Origin: Halorubrum salinum
Lineage (GTDB): Archaea; Halobacteriota; Halobacteria; Halobacteriales; Haloferacaceae
Length of the DNA stretch: 64,000 bases
Reading direction: 5' to 3'
Assembly: GCF_024494575.1 (NCBI RefSeq)
Contig: NZ_JANHDO010000005.1
Coordinates: 124,001 to 188,000, forward strand
Below the pieces are notes generated by a model. The model searched no databases, was not told the DNA's origin, and saw only the letters and a program-made list of their open reading frames with translations. This document shows, in pieces, positions 53,781 through 62,858 of this stretch (the first letter of the stretch is position 1; the number at the start of each line of letters is the position of its first letter). The position numbers and the translations under genes are program-made.

Positions 53781-54746
53781 ATGAATCCGCTCGACCGGTA
53801 CGAGTCACTCGTCGACGACGTCGACGCGTTCCGGGCGGCGTGTGACCGGCCGCTGCCGTCGGTCGTGCGCACGAACGGGATAGCCGCCTCGCCGTCGCGC
53901 GTCCGCGAGGCGTTCGAAGAGGAGGGTGTGTCGTACGAGCCCGTCGACTGGCACGACGGACTGTTTCGGCTGCCCGACGGGAACCCCGGCGGGAACTGGC
54001 CGTACGTCCACGGCTGGACCCACGGCCAGGAGGAGGTCTCCGTCTTGCCGGGGCTCGCACTCGACCCGCAGCCCGGCGAGCGCGTCTGGGACGCCTGTGC
54101 CGCTCCGGGGAGCAAGACGACGCAGATCGCCGACGCCATGGACGACCGGGGGACCGTCGTCGCGAACGACAACAATCTCGGTCGGCTCTCGGCGCTGCGG
54201 CACAACGCCGAGCGGCTCGGCGTGACGAACGCGATCGTCACGAACCAGGACGCGCGCAACTTCTCCGTGAAACCGCTCGCGTTCGACGCGTTCGACCGCG
54301 CGCTGGTCGACGCCCCCTGCTCGTGTGAGGGGACTTGCCGGAAGAACCCGGACGTCCTCGACCAGTGGACGCTCGATCACGTCCACGGCGTCGCCGGGAT
54401 CCAGAAGGGGATCCTCTCGCGCGCCGTGCAGGCGACCCGTCCCGGCGGGACGGTCGTCTACTCGACGTGCACGTTCGCGCCGGAAGAGAACGAGGCGGTG
54501 CTCGACCACGTGCTCGCGAACGAGGCGTGCGAGGTGGTCGAGTTCGACCTCCCGCTTGTAACCGATCCGGGCGTCACCGAGTGGGAAGACGAGACCTACG
54601 ACGAGGCGGTGACCCGCGCGAAGCGGATCTACCCGCACCGGAACGACACGGGCGGGTTCTTCTGTGCGAAGCTGCGGGTTGACGGTGGCGATGCCGACGG
54701 TAACTCCCCCGACGAGGGGGTCGACGAGACGGAGGTGGCGACGTGA
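53781..54746 (+). CDS. RNA cytosine-C5 methyltransferase (NSUN/RsmB family)
   Basis: 321 residues. N-terminal part (PLPSVVRTNGIAASPSRVREAF), then SAM motif DACAAPGSKTTQIAD, catalytic DAPCSCEGTCRKNPD and TCTFAPEENEAVLD with the two catalytic cysteines (PCSC and STCT). Adds m5C to tRNA or rRNA. Its stop overlaps the GTG start of the next gene by GTGA, so they are translationally coupled. C-terminus has an acidic tail. Confidence 0.93.
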   Translation: MNPLDRYESLVDDVDAFRAACDRPLPSVVRTNGIAASPSRVREAFEEEGVSYEPVDWHDGLFRLPDGNPGGNWPYVHGWTHGQEEVSVLPGLALDPQPGERVWDACAAPGSKTTQIADAMDDRGTVVANDNNLGRLSALRHNAERLGVTNAIVTNQDARNFSVKPLAFDAFDRALVDAPCSCEGTCRKNPDVLDQWTLDHVHGVAGIQKGILSRAVQATRPGGTVVYSTCTFAPEENEAVLDHVLANEACEVVEFDLPLVTDPGVTEWEDETYDEAVTRAKRIYPHRNDTGGFFCAKLRVDGGDADGNSPDEGVDETEVAT

Positions 54747-55294
54747 GCGACAACACCGACGGCGAGAAGCGAGGCGACCCGGCCAACGACGGCCAGCGGT
54801 TCGACCGTCTGCCCGAGACGCCGGCGGACCGGGTGGTCGAGGGGCGCGCGAGCCGCGCCGAGGTGCTCGACTGGTGGCAAGAGCGGTTCGGGATCGGAAC
54901 GGGCGTGTTCGAGGGGTACAGCTTCTGGGAGAAGGGGGCCGGGAAGATCTGGATATTCAACGGGGAGGCGAGCGACCCGAGCGAGGTGGAGGCCGTCGGG
55001 ATGACGTTCCTCCGGACGCGACAGGAGCACTGGAAGCCAACCGGTCGGGCGGCGTCGCGGTTCGGGGCACACGCGACGCGAAACGTGATCGACTTGGGTC
55101 CCGAACGGGCCGCCCGGTTCGCGGCCGGCGAGGACCAGGACCTCCCCGAGTGGGACGGCGACTGGGGGTACCTGATCGCGACCCACGAGGTCGCCGGCGA
55201 ACCGGTCCCGATCGGCGTCGGGCTCTACCTCTACGACGAGCTTCGCTCCGTCGTGCCGAAGGGGAGCCGAGCGGACCTGCCGGTCGTCGAGTGA
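54743..55294 (+). CDS. partner protein of the m5C methyltransferase (PUA-like, haloarchaeal)
   Basis: 183 residues starting at GTG 54743. Segments FGIGTGVFEGYSFWEKGAGKIWIFN, VGMTFLRTRQEHWKPTG and PIGVGLYLYDELRSVVPKG resemble the C-terminal PUA-like RNA-binding part fused to RsmF-type methyltransferases. Here it is a separate chain, coupled by overlap, so it may supply RNA recognition (inference). Long acidic N-terminus. Confidence 0.75.
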   Translation: MSDNTDGEKRGDPANDGQRFDRLPETPADRVVEGRASRAEVLDWWQERFGIGTGVFEGYSFWEKGAGKIWIFNGEASDPSEVEAVGMTFLRTRQEHWKPTGRAASRFGAHATRNVIDLGPERAARFAAGEDQDLPEWDGDWGYLIATHEVAGEPVPIGVGLYLYDELRSVVPKGSRADLPVVE

Positions 55295-55297
55295 CGG

Positions 55298-55795
55298 CTA
55301 CGCTCCGGGATCGACCGTCAACCGCAGCGCCGCGGGCGCGCCGGCCGCGAGCGCGTCGACGAGGTCGCGGGCGAGGTCGCCGGCCGCCGCGTTCCCGTCG
55401 ACGAGGACCGTCCGCTCGTCGTCGGTGTACGCGCTCGTCCGAGCGACCATGGAGCGGTCATCGAGGAGCGTCAGGTCGGGGTCGCCCCGGCCGACGATCG
55501 CCCCCGCGTGGGCCGGGTCGTCGAGCGCAACCGTTTCGTCGTCGGGCGATCCCACCGCGATCTCCGCGGTGATCGTCGCCTCGGCGTCCCGACACGCCTC
55601 GCGGAACTCGGCGGAGAAGTCCCGCGGGGTACGGTCGGCCGCGACGCCGACGATGCAGTCGCCCGCGGGCGTGAGCCAGTCGTCGGTGGTGAACTCGACG
55701 GTGCTCGCGTGCTCGGCGGTGACGTTCTCGTGGCCGGTCGCGCGGACGACCTCGACGAGGGGGTCGTCGGGGCCGTCGGCGTCTGCGTCGCTCAT
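55298..55795 (-). CDS. DUF371 domain protein
   Basis: 165 residues from ATG 55795. Signature VVRATGHENVTAEHASTVEF, TPAGDCIVGVAADRTPRDF and HAGAIVGRGDPDLTLLDDRSM matches archaeal DUF371. Function unknown. Convergent and only 3 bp from the end of the PUA-like gene. Confidence 0.87.
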   Translation of the reverse strand: MSDADADGPDDPLVEVVRATGHENVTAEHASTVEFTTDDWLTPAGDCIVGVAADRTPRDFSAEFREACRDAEATITAEIAVGSPDDETVALDDPAHAGAIVGRGDPDLTLLDDRSMVARTSAYTDDERTVLVDGNAAAGDLARDLVDALAAGAPAALRLTVDPGA

Positions 55796-55902
55796 GGTCG
55801 CGAGTGGGCGACGCGCCGGCAAGTGGCTACCGCTTGGCGTCGGCGGTGCGGTCGGTAGGAGTCGTCGGCAGCGCGTCAGTCGGCAGCGCGGCACAGTCAG
55901 GG

Positions 55903-56733
55903 TCAGACGTCGGCCCCCTCGGCGAGCGCGGGCACCAGCCGAACCGGGTTCTTCGCGAACACCCGGCGCATCAGGTCCTCGGAGACGTCGAGCGTGAGCA
56001 CCTCCATCACGCCCACGTTCGGATGGGCGTCCGGCGCGCCGGAGCCGAACAGCACGCGGTCCGGGTGTTCCAAGATACCGCGTTCGAGCACCTCGCGGTA
56101 GCGCACGGCGGTCGTGTCGACGTACAGCCGGTCGTGGTCGTCGAGCAGGTCGAGCGTCTCGTTCATCAGGTCGGCGTCGAGCGGATGGCCGCCGAAGCCC
56201 CCGAGCACCACCGGGAAGTCGTACCCGAGCAGTTCCGTCTCGACCGCCGACGGCGGGAACCGCTTGCCCGCGTGGACGATGAGCGGGAGGTCCGCGTCCG
56301 CCAGCCGCGTCAACACGTCTTCGTTGGGGAGCCCGTCGACGTGCGGCGCGAGCGTGAACCCGTGAAAGCGGTCGTCGTAGGAGTACTGCTCGACGTCGTC
56401 CGGTCGCGTGTGGTGGTCCTCGCGCTCCGCGCGGAGGTTCCGAACCACGGACATCGGTCCGGTTCCGGCGTCGCGCGGACCGTTGAGGCGGGCGAACGCG
56501 ACGAAGGGGCGATCGATGGAGAGCCGCGCGACGGCGTTGTTCGCGCGGAGGTAGCTCCGTCCCGCCGCGCGCTGTCCGGGGCTCGCGACGGCGCGGACGA
56601 TCCCGGCCTGCAGCATCTCCCGTTCCAGCCGCTCGGGGGAGATGTCACGGCCGTGGGTCGCGACCGACGACTCGTCGGGATCGAGCGTCGCCCGCGTGTC
56701 GACGATCCGGAAGTCGTGTTCGAGCCCCAGCAT
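55903..56733 (-). CDS. amidohydrolase-like (TatD/amidohydrolase-2) metal-dependent hydrolase
   Basis: 276 residues. FRIVDTRATLDPD start, DADLPLIVHAGKRFP (barrel His), VVLGGFGGHPL and VLFGSGAPDAHPNVGV fit an amidohydrolase barrel, though the N-terminal HxH is replaced by DTRAT, so it may be catalytically changed. It is downstream of the GTPase gene in the same orientation with about 90 bp between. Substrate unknown. Confidence 0.75.
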   Translation of the reverse strand: MLGLEHDFRIVDTRATLDPDESSVATHGRDISPERLEREMLQAGIVRAVASPGQRAAGRSYLRANNAVARLSIDRPFVAFARLNGPRDAGTGPMSVVRNLRAEREDHHTRPDDVEQYSYDDRFHGFTLAPHVDGLPNEDVLTRLADADLPLIVHAGKRFPPSAVETELLGYDFPVVLGGFGGHPLDADLMNETLDLLDDHDRLYVDTTAVRYREVLERGILEHPDRVLFGSGAPDAHPNVGVMEVLTLDVSEDLMRRVFAKNPVRLVPALAEGADV

Positions 56734-56825
56734 GGCCGGTGTCTACCGGTCCCTCTCTCCCGAATCGGATGTGTCTATCGGTCGCACGGCGGGGAGCGTC
56801 CGACGCCAGCGGCTCCCGGAACCGG

Positions 56826-58013
56826 TCACGGCCCCGCCGTCGAGACTATCTTGATCACGTCGCCCTCCGACAGCTCGTGACTCTCTCCGATCCGGCGCGA
56901 GGAGCGCGCGTCGACCGCGTGGAGGTACCCCTCGCCGATGTCGGTGTGAACGGCGTACGCCAGATCGGGCGGCGTCGACCCCGCGGGCAAGAGGTGGGCG
57001 TCGGGGAGGACGTTCCCGGTGCCGTCGGTCCACTTCCCGGCGTCCTGGACCGGATACACCGTGATCCGATCGAGGCGGTCGTAGACGGCCGCGTTCAGCG
57101 CCGCCTGCACGCCCGTTCCCCCGTGGCTCGCCATCGCGTCGGCGATAGCGTCGAGGCCAGCCCGCTGACTCTCGGAGACGTCGCCGACGACCTCGAACGA
57201 CTCGTCGCCCGGGTCGTAGTCGACGACGCCGGCCTCGGCGGCGCGGCGGAGGGCGCGCTCGCCGTCCGCGGTCGCGGGGACCACGGGCTTGTCGGTCCCC
57301 TCGCGGATGCGGTCGACCGCGCCCTCGGGCGCGGCGTCGACCTTGTTGGCGACGACGACGATCGGCTTGGTCCGGCGGCGGACCGCCCGCGCCAGCGCCT
57401 CGCGGTCGTCGTCGGTCCACGCCTTCGGGTCGGCGGGGTACTCCAGCCCGCGGAGCACCGCCGCCACGTCGTGCTCGCTCGCGCCGAACCCCGTGAGCAT
57501 GTCCGTGAGCGCCGCCTCGATGTCGAACTCCGGCGACCGCGACTTGCGCTCGACGCCCTCCCAGTTGCGGTCGACGATCCCCGTGAGCCACAGGTCCATC
57601 TCCTCCTCGATGAAGTCCACGTCGTCGAGCGGGTCGCGGCTCCCCGGTTCGACCGGCTCGCCCTCGGCGTTCGTCGCCCCGGACGCGTCGACGACGTTCA
57701 CCACCACGTCCGCGTTCGTCAGCTCGTCTAAGAACTGGTTGCCGAGCCCCTTCCCCTCGTGTGCGCCCGGGACGAGCCCGGCCACGTCGAGGAGTTCGAC
57801 CGGGACGTACCGCTTGCCGGCACGGCAGCGCTCGTTGCCGCAGCGCTCGTCGCGGTCGAGACAGGGGCACTCGGTCCGGACGTGGGTCACCCCGCGGTTG
57901 GCGTCGATCGTCGTGAACGGGTAGTTCGCGACGTCGACGTCGGCCATCGTCGCGGCGGTGTAAAAGGTTGACTTGCCGGCGTTCGGCTTTCCCGCCAGCG
58001 CGACCGTGATCAT
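56826..58013 (-). CDS. YchF/DRG-type OBG-family GTPase with TGS domain
   Basis: 395 residues from ATG 58013. G1 GKPNAGKSTFY (8-18), G2 NYPFTTIDANRGV, G3 DVAGLVPGAHEGKGLGNQFL, G4 ANKVDAA. A cysteine cluster CPCLDRDERCGNERC lies in the G2-G3 region, a feature of archaeal members. The C-terminal TGS-like part has GSTPPDLAYAVHTDIGEGYL. Ribosome-associated translation or assembly role by family. All G motifs intact. Divergent from the DtdA gene. Confidence 0.92.
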   Translation of the reverse strand: MITVALAGKPNAGKSTFYTAATMADVDVANYPFTTIDANRGVTHVRTECPCLDRDERCGNERCRAGKRYVPVELLDVAGLVPGAHEGKGLGNQFLDELTNADVVVNVVDASGATNAEGEPVEPGSRDPLDDVDFIEEEMDLWLTGIVDRNWEGVERKSRSPEFDIEAALTDMLTGFGASEHDVAAVLRGLEYPADPKAWTDDDREALARAVRRRTKPIVVVANKVDAAPEGAVDRIREGTDKPVVPATADGERALRRAAEAGVVDYDPGDESFEVVGDVSESQRAGLDAIADAMASHGGTGVQAALNAAVYDRLDRITVYPVQDAGKWTDGTGNVLPDAHLLPAGSTPPDLAYAVHTDIGEGYLHAVDARSSRRIGESHELSEGDVIKIVSTAGP

Positions 58014-58162
58014 ACGCGAGGGTCGCGGGCCCGCGAAAAGCGCCTTTCGGTCGTCGTTCGCCGGCGGCCGCTCGTCCGCCCGCGACCGGAAACGGCCCGA
58101 CAGCCGTTCGAGCCCGCCCGCGAACCGACGGCTATTCGGGCGACGCTCCCGGAGCGACGGGC

Positions 58163-59638
58163 GTGATAGCGATCGTCGTGAGTCGGGCAGACAGCGCCTC
58201 GGTACACATCGGAGAGCAGCTGCTCGCGGTCGGCGACTGGGAGCCGCACGAGGACGAGACGCGCCCCGACGCGGCGGGAGGCGGTACCTACTACCGGACC
58301 GACGGGTTCGAGCTCCGCGAGTTCGACGACCTCCACGTCGATCTGGACGATCCGACGGACGCGTTCGGTACGGACGGCGAGACGCCGGCGGTCCTCGTGT
58401 TCGTCTCCAGGCACTCGGGCGAGAGCGGCGAGCTGCTGACCGCACACGTCACCGGGAACTTCGGCCCAGCGCCGTACGGCGGCGCGTCCGAGACGCTCTC
58501 GCGGGCCGCGCCCGGCACTGAAAAGCGCGCGGTCGCGGCGCTGGCGTCGCACGCGCCCGCGGGGTACGACGTGGGGATCGAGTGCACGCACCACGGACCG
58601 ACAGACGTGGGCGTCCCGTCGCTGTTCGTCGAACTCGGCTCGGACGAGCCGCAGTGGAGCGACCCGGACGCGGCCCGCGCCGTCGCGCGGGCGGTCCTCG
58701 ATCTGCGGGGCACGGGGCCGGACCTGCTCGTCGCCGGCGACGACGGAGGGGAGCCGACCCCGCGCCACGTGGTCGGATTCGGCGGCGGCCACTACGCGCC
58801 GCGGTTCACCCGGATCGTCCGCGAGACGGCGTGGGCGGTCGGTCACGTGGGCGCGGACTGGGCGCTCGGGGAGATGGGCGCGCCCGACGCGAACCGAGAC
58901 GTACTACGGCAGGCGTTCGAGCGGAGTCGAGCCGACCTCGCCGTGGTCGAGGGAGACAGACCGGCCCTCGAAGCGGTGATCGACGACCTCGGGTACCGCG
59001 TCGTGAGCGAGACGTGGGTGCGGGCGGTCGGCGACAGACCGCTCGGGCTCGTGGAGCGACTGGAGGCCGACCTCTCGGCGGTCGACGACGGGCTCCGGTT
59101 CGGCGAGGTCGCGCCCGCGTCGACGGACTCCGACGGGCTCCGGCGACGCGACCTGCCCGACGCCCTGCTCTCTCGGGCGCAGGGCATCGACTCGACTGCG
59201 GCCCGCGCGGCGGTCGAATCGGCGACGGTCGCCTTCGAGACCGAGCAGGCCGGGACGCGAGCCGCCGGGCGAGCGGCGTTCGCGACGGCCTCCGAAACGC
59301 CGGACTACGCCGACCTCGTCACCGAACTCGCGGGCGTCTTGGAACGACGGTACGACGCGGTCGACGTCGAGTACGGTGACTCCGGTGCCGGACCGACGGC
59401 TGGCTCCGGTACCGAACCGGCCGCTGACGCTGATACCGAACCGGCCACTGGCACCGGAGAACCGACGGCGGTCGTCGCCCGCGAGACCGCCTTCGATCCG
59501 GGACTCGCCGCCGAGGAAGGCGTACCCGAGGGGCCGGCGTTCGGGCGACTCGCCGACGGCGAGCCGGTGGACGTCGGCGACGGGACGGTCGAGCCGGCGG
59601 ACGTGTCGCGGACGCAGGTGGATCGGTTCCCGGTCTGA
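58163..59638 (+). CDS. dtdA: D-aminoacyl-tRNA deacylase DtdA
   Basis: Removes D-amino acids from tRNA. 491 residues from GTG 58163 ([20 protein letters not shown]). DTD2-type signatures: [42 protein letters not shown] and [12 protein letters not shown]. The archaeal core is about 280 residues; here a further 200 residues extend the C-terminus, including a Gly/Ala/Thr/Glu low-complexity part (about 410-435). Located just before ftsZ. Confidence 0.92.
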   Translation: MIAIVVSRADSASVHIGEQLLAVGDWEPHEDETRPDAAGGGTYYRTDGFELREFDDLHVDLDDPTDAFGTDGETPAVLVFVSRHSGESGELLTAHVTGNFGPAPYGGASETLSRAAPGTEKRAVAALASHAPAGYDVGIECTHHGPTDVGVPSLFVELGSDEPQWSDPDAARAVARAVLDLRGTGPDLLVAGDDGGEPTPRHVVGFGGGHYAPRFTRIVRETAWAVGHVGADWALGEMGAPDANRDVLRQAFERSRADLAVVEGDRPALEAVIDDLGYRVVSETWVRAVGDRPLGLVERLEADLSAVDDGLRFGEVAPASTDSDGLRRRDLPDALLSRAQGIDSTAARAAVESATVAFETEQAGTRAAGRAAFATASETPDYADLVTELAGVLERRYDAVDVEYGDSGAGPTAGSGTEPAADADTEPATGTGEPTAVVARETAFDPGLAAEEGVPEGPAFGRLADGEPVDVGDGTVEPADVSRTQVDRFPV

Positions 59639-59780
59639 ACCGCGGAAGACGACGACCGTCACGGCTGATCGGCCTCCCGGCGCATGTCGGGTACGGAGCC
59701 TCCGATCGACGGAATACGTCCGACTATCGTCAGACGATCGGGCAAAAATAAATACGTCCGGGTCGCAACCACACCACATA

Positions 59781-60938
59781 ATGGACTCCATCGTAGAGGA
59801 CGCCATCGACGAAGCCGAGGAATCCCCGGGCGACGACGCCGGGGAGGCCGGCGCGGACGCCGGCACCGGCGACGGAACCGCCAGTGCGCCGCCACAGACC
59901 GGAACGATGACCGACGACGAACTGCAGGACGTTCTCCAAGACCTCCAGACGAACATCACGGTGGTCGGCTGCGGCGGGGCGGGCGGCAACACCGTCAACC
60001 GGATGACGGAGGAGGGGATCCACGGCGCGAAGCTCGTGGCCGCCAACACGGACGTGCAACACCTCGTCAACATCGAGGCGGACACGAAGATCCTGATGGG
60101 ACAACAGAAGACGCAGGGGCGCGGTGCCGGCTCGCTCCCGCAGGTCGGCGAGGAGGCGGCGATCGAGTCCCAAGAGGAGATCCAGGACGCCATCGACGGC
60201 TCCGACATGGTGTTCGTCACCGCCGGGCTCGGCGGCGGCACGGGCACCGGCTCCGCCCCGGTCGTCGCGAAGGCCGCCCGCGAGTCGGGCGCGCTCACCA
60301 TCGCCATCGTCACGACCCCGTTCACCGCCGAGGGCGAGGTGCGCCGGACGAACGCCGAGGCCGGCTTAGAGCGGCTCCGCGACGTGAGCGACACGGTCAT
60401 CGTCGTCCCCAACGACCGCCTGCTCGACGCGGTCGGCAAGCTCCCCGTCCGACAGGCGTTCAAGGTGTCCGACGAGGTCCTCATGCGCTCCGTGAAGGGT
60501 ATCACGGAGCTCATCACGATGCCCGGGCTCGTCAACCTCGACTTCGCCGACGTCCGCACCGTGATGGAGAAGGGCGGCGTCGCGATGATCGGCCTCGGCG
60601 AGTCCGACTCCGACTCGAAGGCGCAGGACTCGGTGAAATCGGCGCTCCGCTCGCCGCTTCTCGACGTCGACATCTCCGGCGCGAACTCCGCGCTGGTGAA
60701 CGTCACCGGCGGGCAAGACATGTCGATCGAGGAGGCCGAAGGAGTCGTCGAGGAGATCTACGACCGGATCGACCCCGACGCGCGGATCATCTGGGGCACC
60801 TCCGTCGACGACGATCTGGAGGGGGAGATGCGGACGATGATCGTCGTCACCGGCGTGGAGTCGCCGCAGATCTACGGCCGCAACGGCGAGGCCCCGGAGG
60901 GCGCGTCCGAGGTCGAAGACATCGACTACGTGGAGTGA
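59781..60938 (+). CDS. ftsZ1: cell division protein FtsZ1
   Basis: Tubulin-like GTPase that builds the division ring; haloarchaea have FtsZ1 and FtsZ2. 385 residues from ATG 59781. An acidic N-terminal extension of about 40 residues, then [19 protein letters not shown], the GTP loop [10 protein letters not shown] and the T7 synergy loop [12 protein letters not shown]-terminal tail ends EVEDIDYVE. Upstream of secE-spt5, the conserved haloarchaeal order. A frame open further upstream overlaps dtdA but is non-coding. Confidence 0.95.
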   Translation: MDSIVEDAIDEAEESPGDDAGEAGADAGTGDGTASAPPQTGTMTDDELQDVLQDLQTNITVVGCGGAGGNTVNRMTEEGIHGAKLVAANTDVQHLVNIEADTKILMGQQKTQGRGAGSLPQVGEEAAIESQEEIQDAIDGSDMVFVTAGLGGGTGTGSAPVVAKAARESGALTIAIVTTPFTAEGEVRRTNAEAGLERLRDVSDTVIVVPNDRLLDAVGKLPVRQAFKVSDEVLMRSVKGITELITMPGLVNLDFADVRTVMEKGGVAMIGLGESDSDSKAQDSVKSALRSPLLDVDISGANSALVNVTGGQDMSIEEAEGVVEEIYDRIDPDARIIWGTSVDDDLEGEMRTMIVVTGVESPQIYGRNGEAPEGASEVEDIDYVE

Positions 60939-61015
60939 TCGAGGCAGGACGGTCCGACCTGCGACCGGCCAGCATCAAAAGGTAAAAACCGTCGCGTCTC
61001 GAAGCCGGTCGTAAC

Positions 61016-61192
61016 ATGGACGTTCCGTACGACCTCAACAGCTACATTCGGGTGCTGAAGCTGGCGAGCACGCCGAGCACCGACGAGTTCCTCCAGGTGT
61101 CGAAGATCGCCGGCGCGGGCATCCTCCTCATCGGCTTCATCGGGTTCCTGATGTTCGCGATCATGAGCCTCCTGCCGGGGGTCGGCGCGTAA
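61016..61192 (+). CDS. secE: preprotein translocase subunit SecE (Sec61 gamma)
   Basis: 58 residues, too short for many ORF filters. Begins MDVPYDLNSYIRVLKLAST, has an amphipathic helix PSTDEFLQVSKIAG and one TM segment IGFIGFLMFAIMSLL. Its TAA shares a base with the spt5 ATG (TAATG). Together with FtsZ1 upstream and Spt5 downstream the order is canonical. AAAAGGTAAAAACC at about 60977-60990 is the likely promoter. Confidence 0.92.
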   Translation: MDVPYDLNSYIRVLKLASTPSTDEFLQVSKIAGAGILLIGFIGFLMFAIMSLLPGVGA

Positions 61193-61644
61193 TGCCGATC
61201 TTCTCGGTCAAAACCACCGCGAGCCAGGAGCGGACCGTCGCCGACATGCTCGCCGAAAAGGAGATGCCGGAGATTCAGGCGGTCATCGCCCCCGACCAGC
61301 TCACGAGCTACGTGATGGTCGAGGCGACGGACGGGAGCGTGTTCGCGCGTATCCTCGACGAGATCCCGCACGCCCGCGGCGTGATTCAGGGCTCCGAGGG
61401 ACCCGCGGAGAGCCCCTTTTCGGAGGTCGAACACTTCCTCTCGCCGACCCCCGACGTGGAGGGGATAGCGGAGGGCGACATCGTCGAGCTGATCGCCGGT
61501 CCGTTCAAAGGCGAGAAGGCCCGCGTTCAGCGGATAGACGAGGGGAAAGACCAGGTGACCGTCGAGCTGTACGAGGCGACCGTCCCGATTCCGGTCACCG
61601 TGCGCGGGGACCAGATCCGCGTGCTCGACTCGGACGAACGCTGA
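61192..61644 (+). CDS. spt5: transcription elongation factor Spt5 (NusG-like)
   Basis: 150 residues: NGN domain (MPIFSVKTTASQERTVADML...HARGVIQG; short signature KTTASQERTVADML) and KOW domain (GDIVELIAGPFKGEKARVQRI). Works with Spt4 to bind RNA polymerase. Start overlaps the secE stop. Confidence 0.95.
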   Translation: MPIFSVKTTASQERTVADMLAEKEMPEIQAVIAPDQLTSYVMVEATDGSVFARILDEIPHARGVIQGSEGPAESPFSEVEHFLSPTPDVEGIAEGDIVELIAGPFKGEKARVQRIDEGKDQVTVELYEATVPIPVTVRGDQIRVLDSDER

Positions 61645-61759
61645 TCGGATCGGCGGCGACCCGACGCCGCCGAACTCCCGTTCTCGTCCCGCGTCCGGAT
61701 ACCCGACGCATCGTCGGCAACGACAAGGGCTTTATTCGGCGACGACCGACAGGTCGGAT

Positions 61760-62722
61760 ATGTTCGGTTCCGGCGTGCCGGCGGTTTTGAGCCTTATCCC
61801 GGACACGTTCACGTTCGCGTGGATCGTCGCGATCTTGTTCGCCACGGCGTGGCTTCTGGACAGCCGCGGGCTGGCGGCCGGACGCGCGCTCGCGGCCGGG
61901 ACGTGGGCGCTGTTCGGGCTGTTCTGGCTGTCGACGGTGCCGTACTTCGCGTTCGAACACCAGAGCTACGTCGAGTCGATCCTCGCGCTCGTGGGCTTTC
62001 CCGCGAGCGTGTACGCCGGCTACCTGCTGTACAGCGGTCGCGCGTCGCTTTTCACCCTCACGCGAGCGATCGCGATCATGCTGTTCATCTACCTCCCGTT
62101 CGAGACGATCCCGGCGTTCACCGTCGCGGGCGTTGCGGTTCCGGAGCCGCGACGGGTGCTGATCGAGATCGTCGCGGCGCAAACCGGGGCGCTCATCGAC
62201 CTGCTCGGCTACGCGCCCGAGGCGGTGACGAGCAGCGAGGGGTACGACGCGGCGTACTCGTGGACGCTTGAGGACGGCCACACCGTCGTCATCCACATCG
62301 TGCTGGCGTGTACGGGACTCGGGAGCATGGCGATCTTCGGCGGGCTCGTCGCCGCGGTGCAGGCTCCGCTGTCGCGGAAGTTCCGCGCGCTCGCGGTGTC
62401 GCTCCCGCTCATCTACGTCCTCAACATCCTCCGGACCACGTTCATCTCCGTCGTCGCCGGCAACCAGTACATGCACTGGTACCCCGATCTCGTGTTGACG
62501 ATGTTCGGCGCGACCGACCCGTACCGCGTCTCCTTTCTGATCTCAGACCGGATCATGAGCCAACTCCTCGCGGTCGTCGCGCTCGTCGGGATCACGTTCC
62601 TCGTGGTGCGACAGATGCCCGAACTCGTCGTCATCCTCGAAGACGTGCTGTACCTCCTCACGGGCGAGGAGCACGACCTCACCGAGTCGCTCGACCTTCC
62701 GCGAGAGCCGACGAACCGGTGA
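61760..62722 (+). CDS. artA: archaeosortase A
   Basis: Membrane transpeptidase that processes and lipid-anchors PGF-CTERM proteins such as the S-layer glycoprotein. 320 residues with about seven or eight TM segments. Catalytic Cys184 in VLACTGLGSMAIFG, Arg in LNILRTTFISVVAG, and a further conserved SFLISDRI motif. All key residues intact. Follows spt5 by 115 bp. Confidence 0.95.
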   Translation: MFGSGVPAVLSLIPDTFTFAWIVAILFATAWLLDSRGLAAGRALAAGTWALFGLFWLSTVPYFAFEHQSYVESILALVGFPASVYAGYLLYSGRASLFTLTRAIAIMLFIYLPFETIPAFTVAGVAVPEPRRVLIEIVAAQTGALIDLLGYAPEAVTSSEGYDAAYSWTLEDGHTVVIHIVLACTGLGSMAIFGGLVAAVQAPLSRKFRALAVSLPLIYVLNILRTTFISVVAGNQYMHWYPDLVLTMFGATDPYRVSFLISDRIMSQLLAVVALVGITFLVVRQMPELVVILEDVLYLLTGEEHDLTESLDLPREPTNR

Positions 62723-62792
62723 CCGGAGCGGCCGTCGCCGGGTAACGCGTTGCATGGCAAACTATAGGCGTCGCTGTCGAGTGGTTCGGCGT

Positions 62793-62858
62793 ATGCGAGG
62801 TACAGCTTCGACGGCGAACGGGCGCGGGTTCGCGACCCGGCGGTGGTGGAGATGGTAG
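62793..62858 (+). CDS. 21-codon ORF overlapping the DUF4010-type gene start
   Basis: A frame of 21 codons beginning MRGTAST and ending RRWWRW, with TAG at 62856-62858. An ACTATAGG element lies about 29 nt upstream of its ATG, so it could be the first ORF of a leaderless message. It overlaps the start of the next gene by 7 nt in another frame. The in-frame upstream part of that next gene also reads like coding sequence, so the true start of that gene may be earlier and this ORF a coincidence. Confidence 0.3.
   Translation: MRGTASTANGRGFATRRWWRW

Noticed and set aside
58904-60721. 605-aa minus-strand frame across dtdA and ftsZ1
   Set aside because: Ser/Arg-rich shadow without domains; both plus-strand genes are well conserved.
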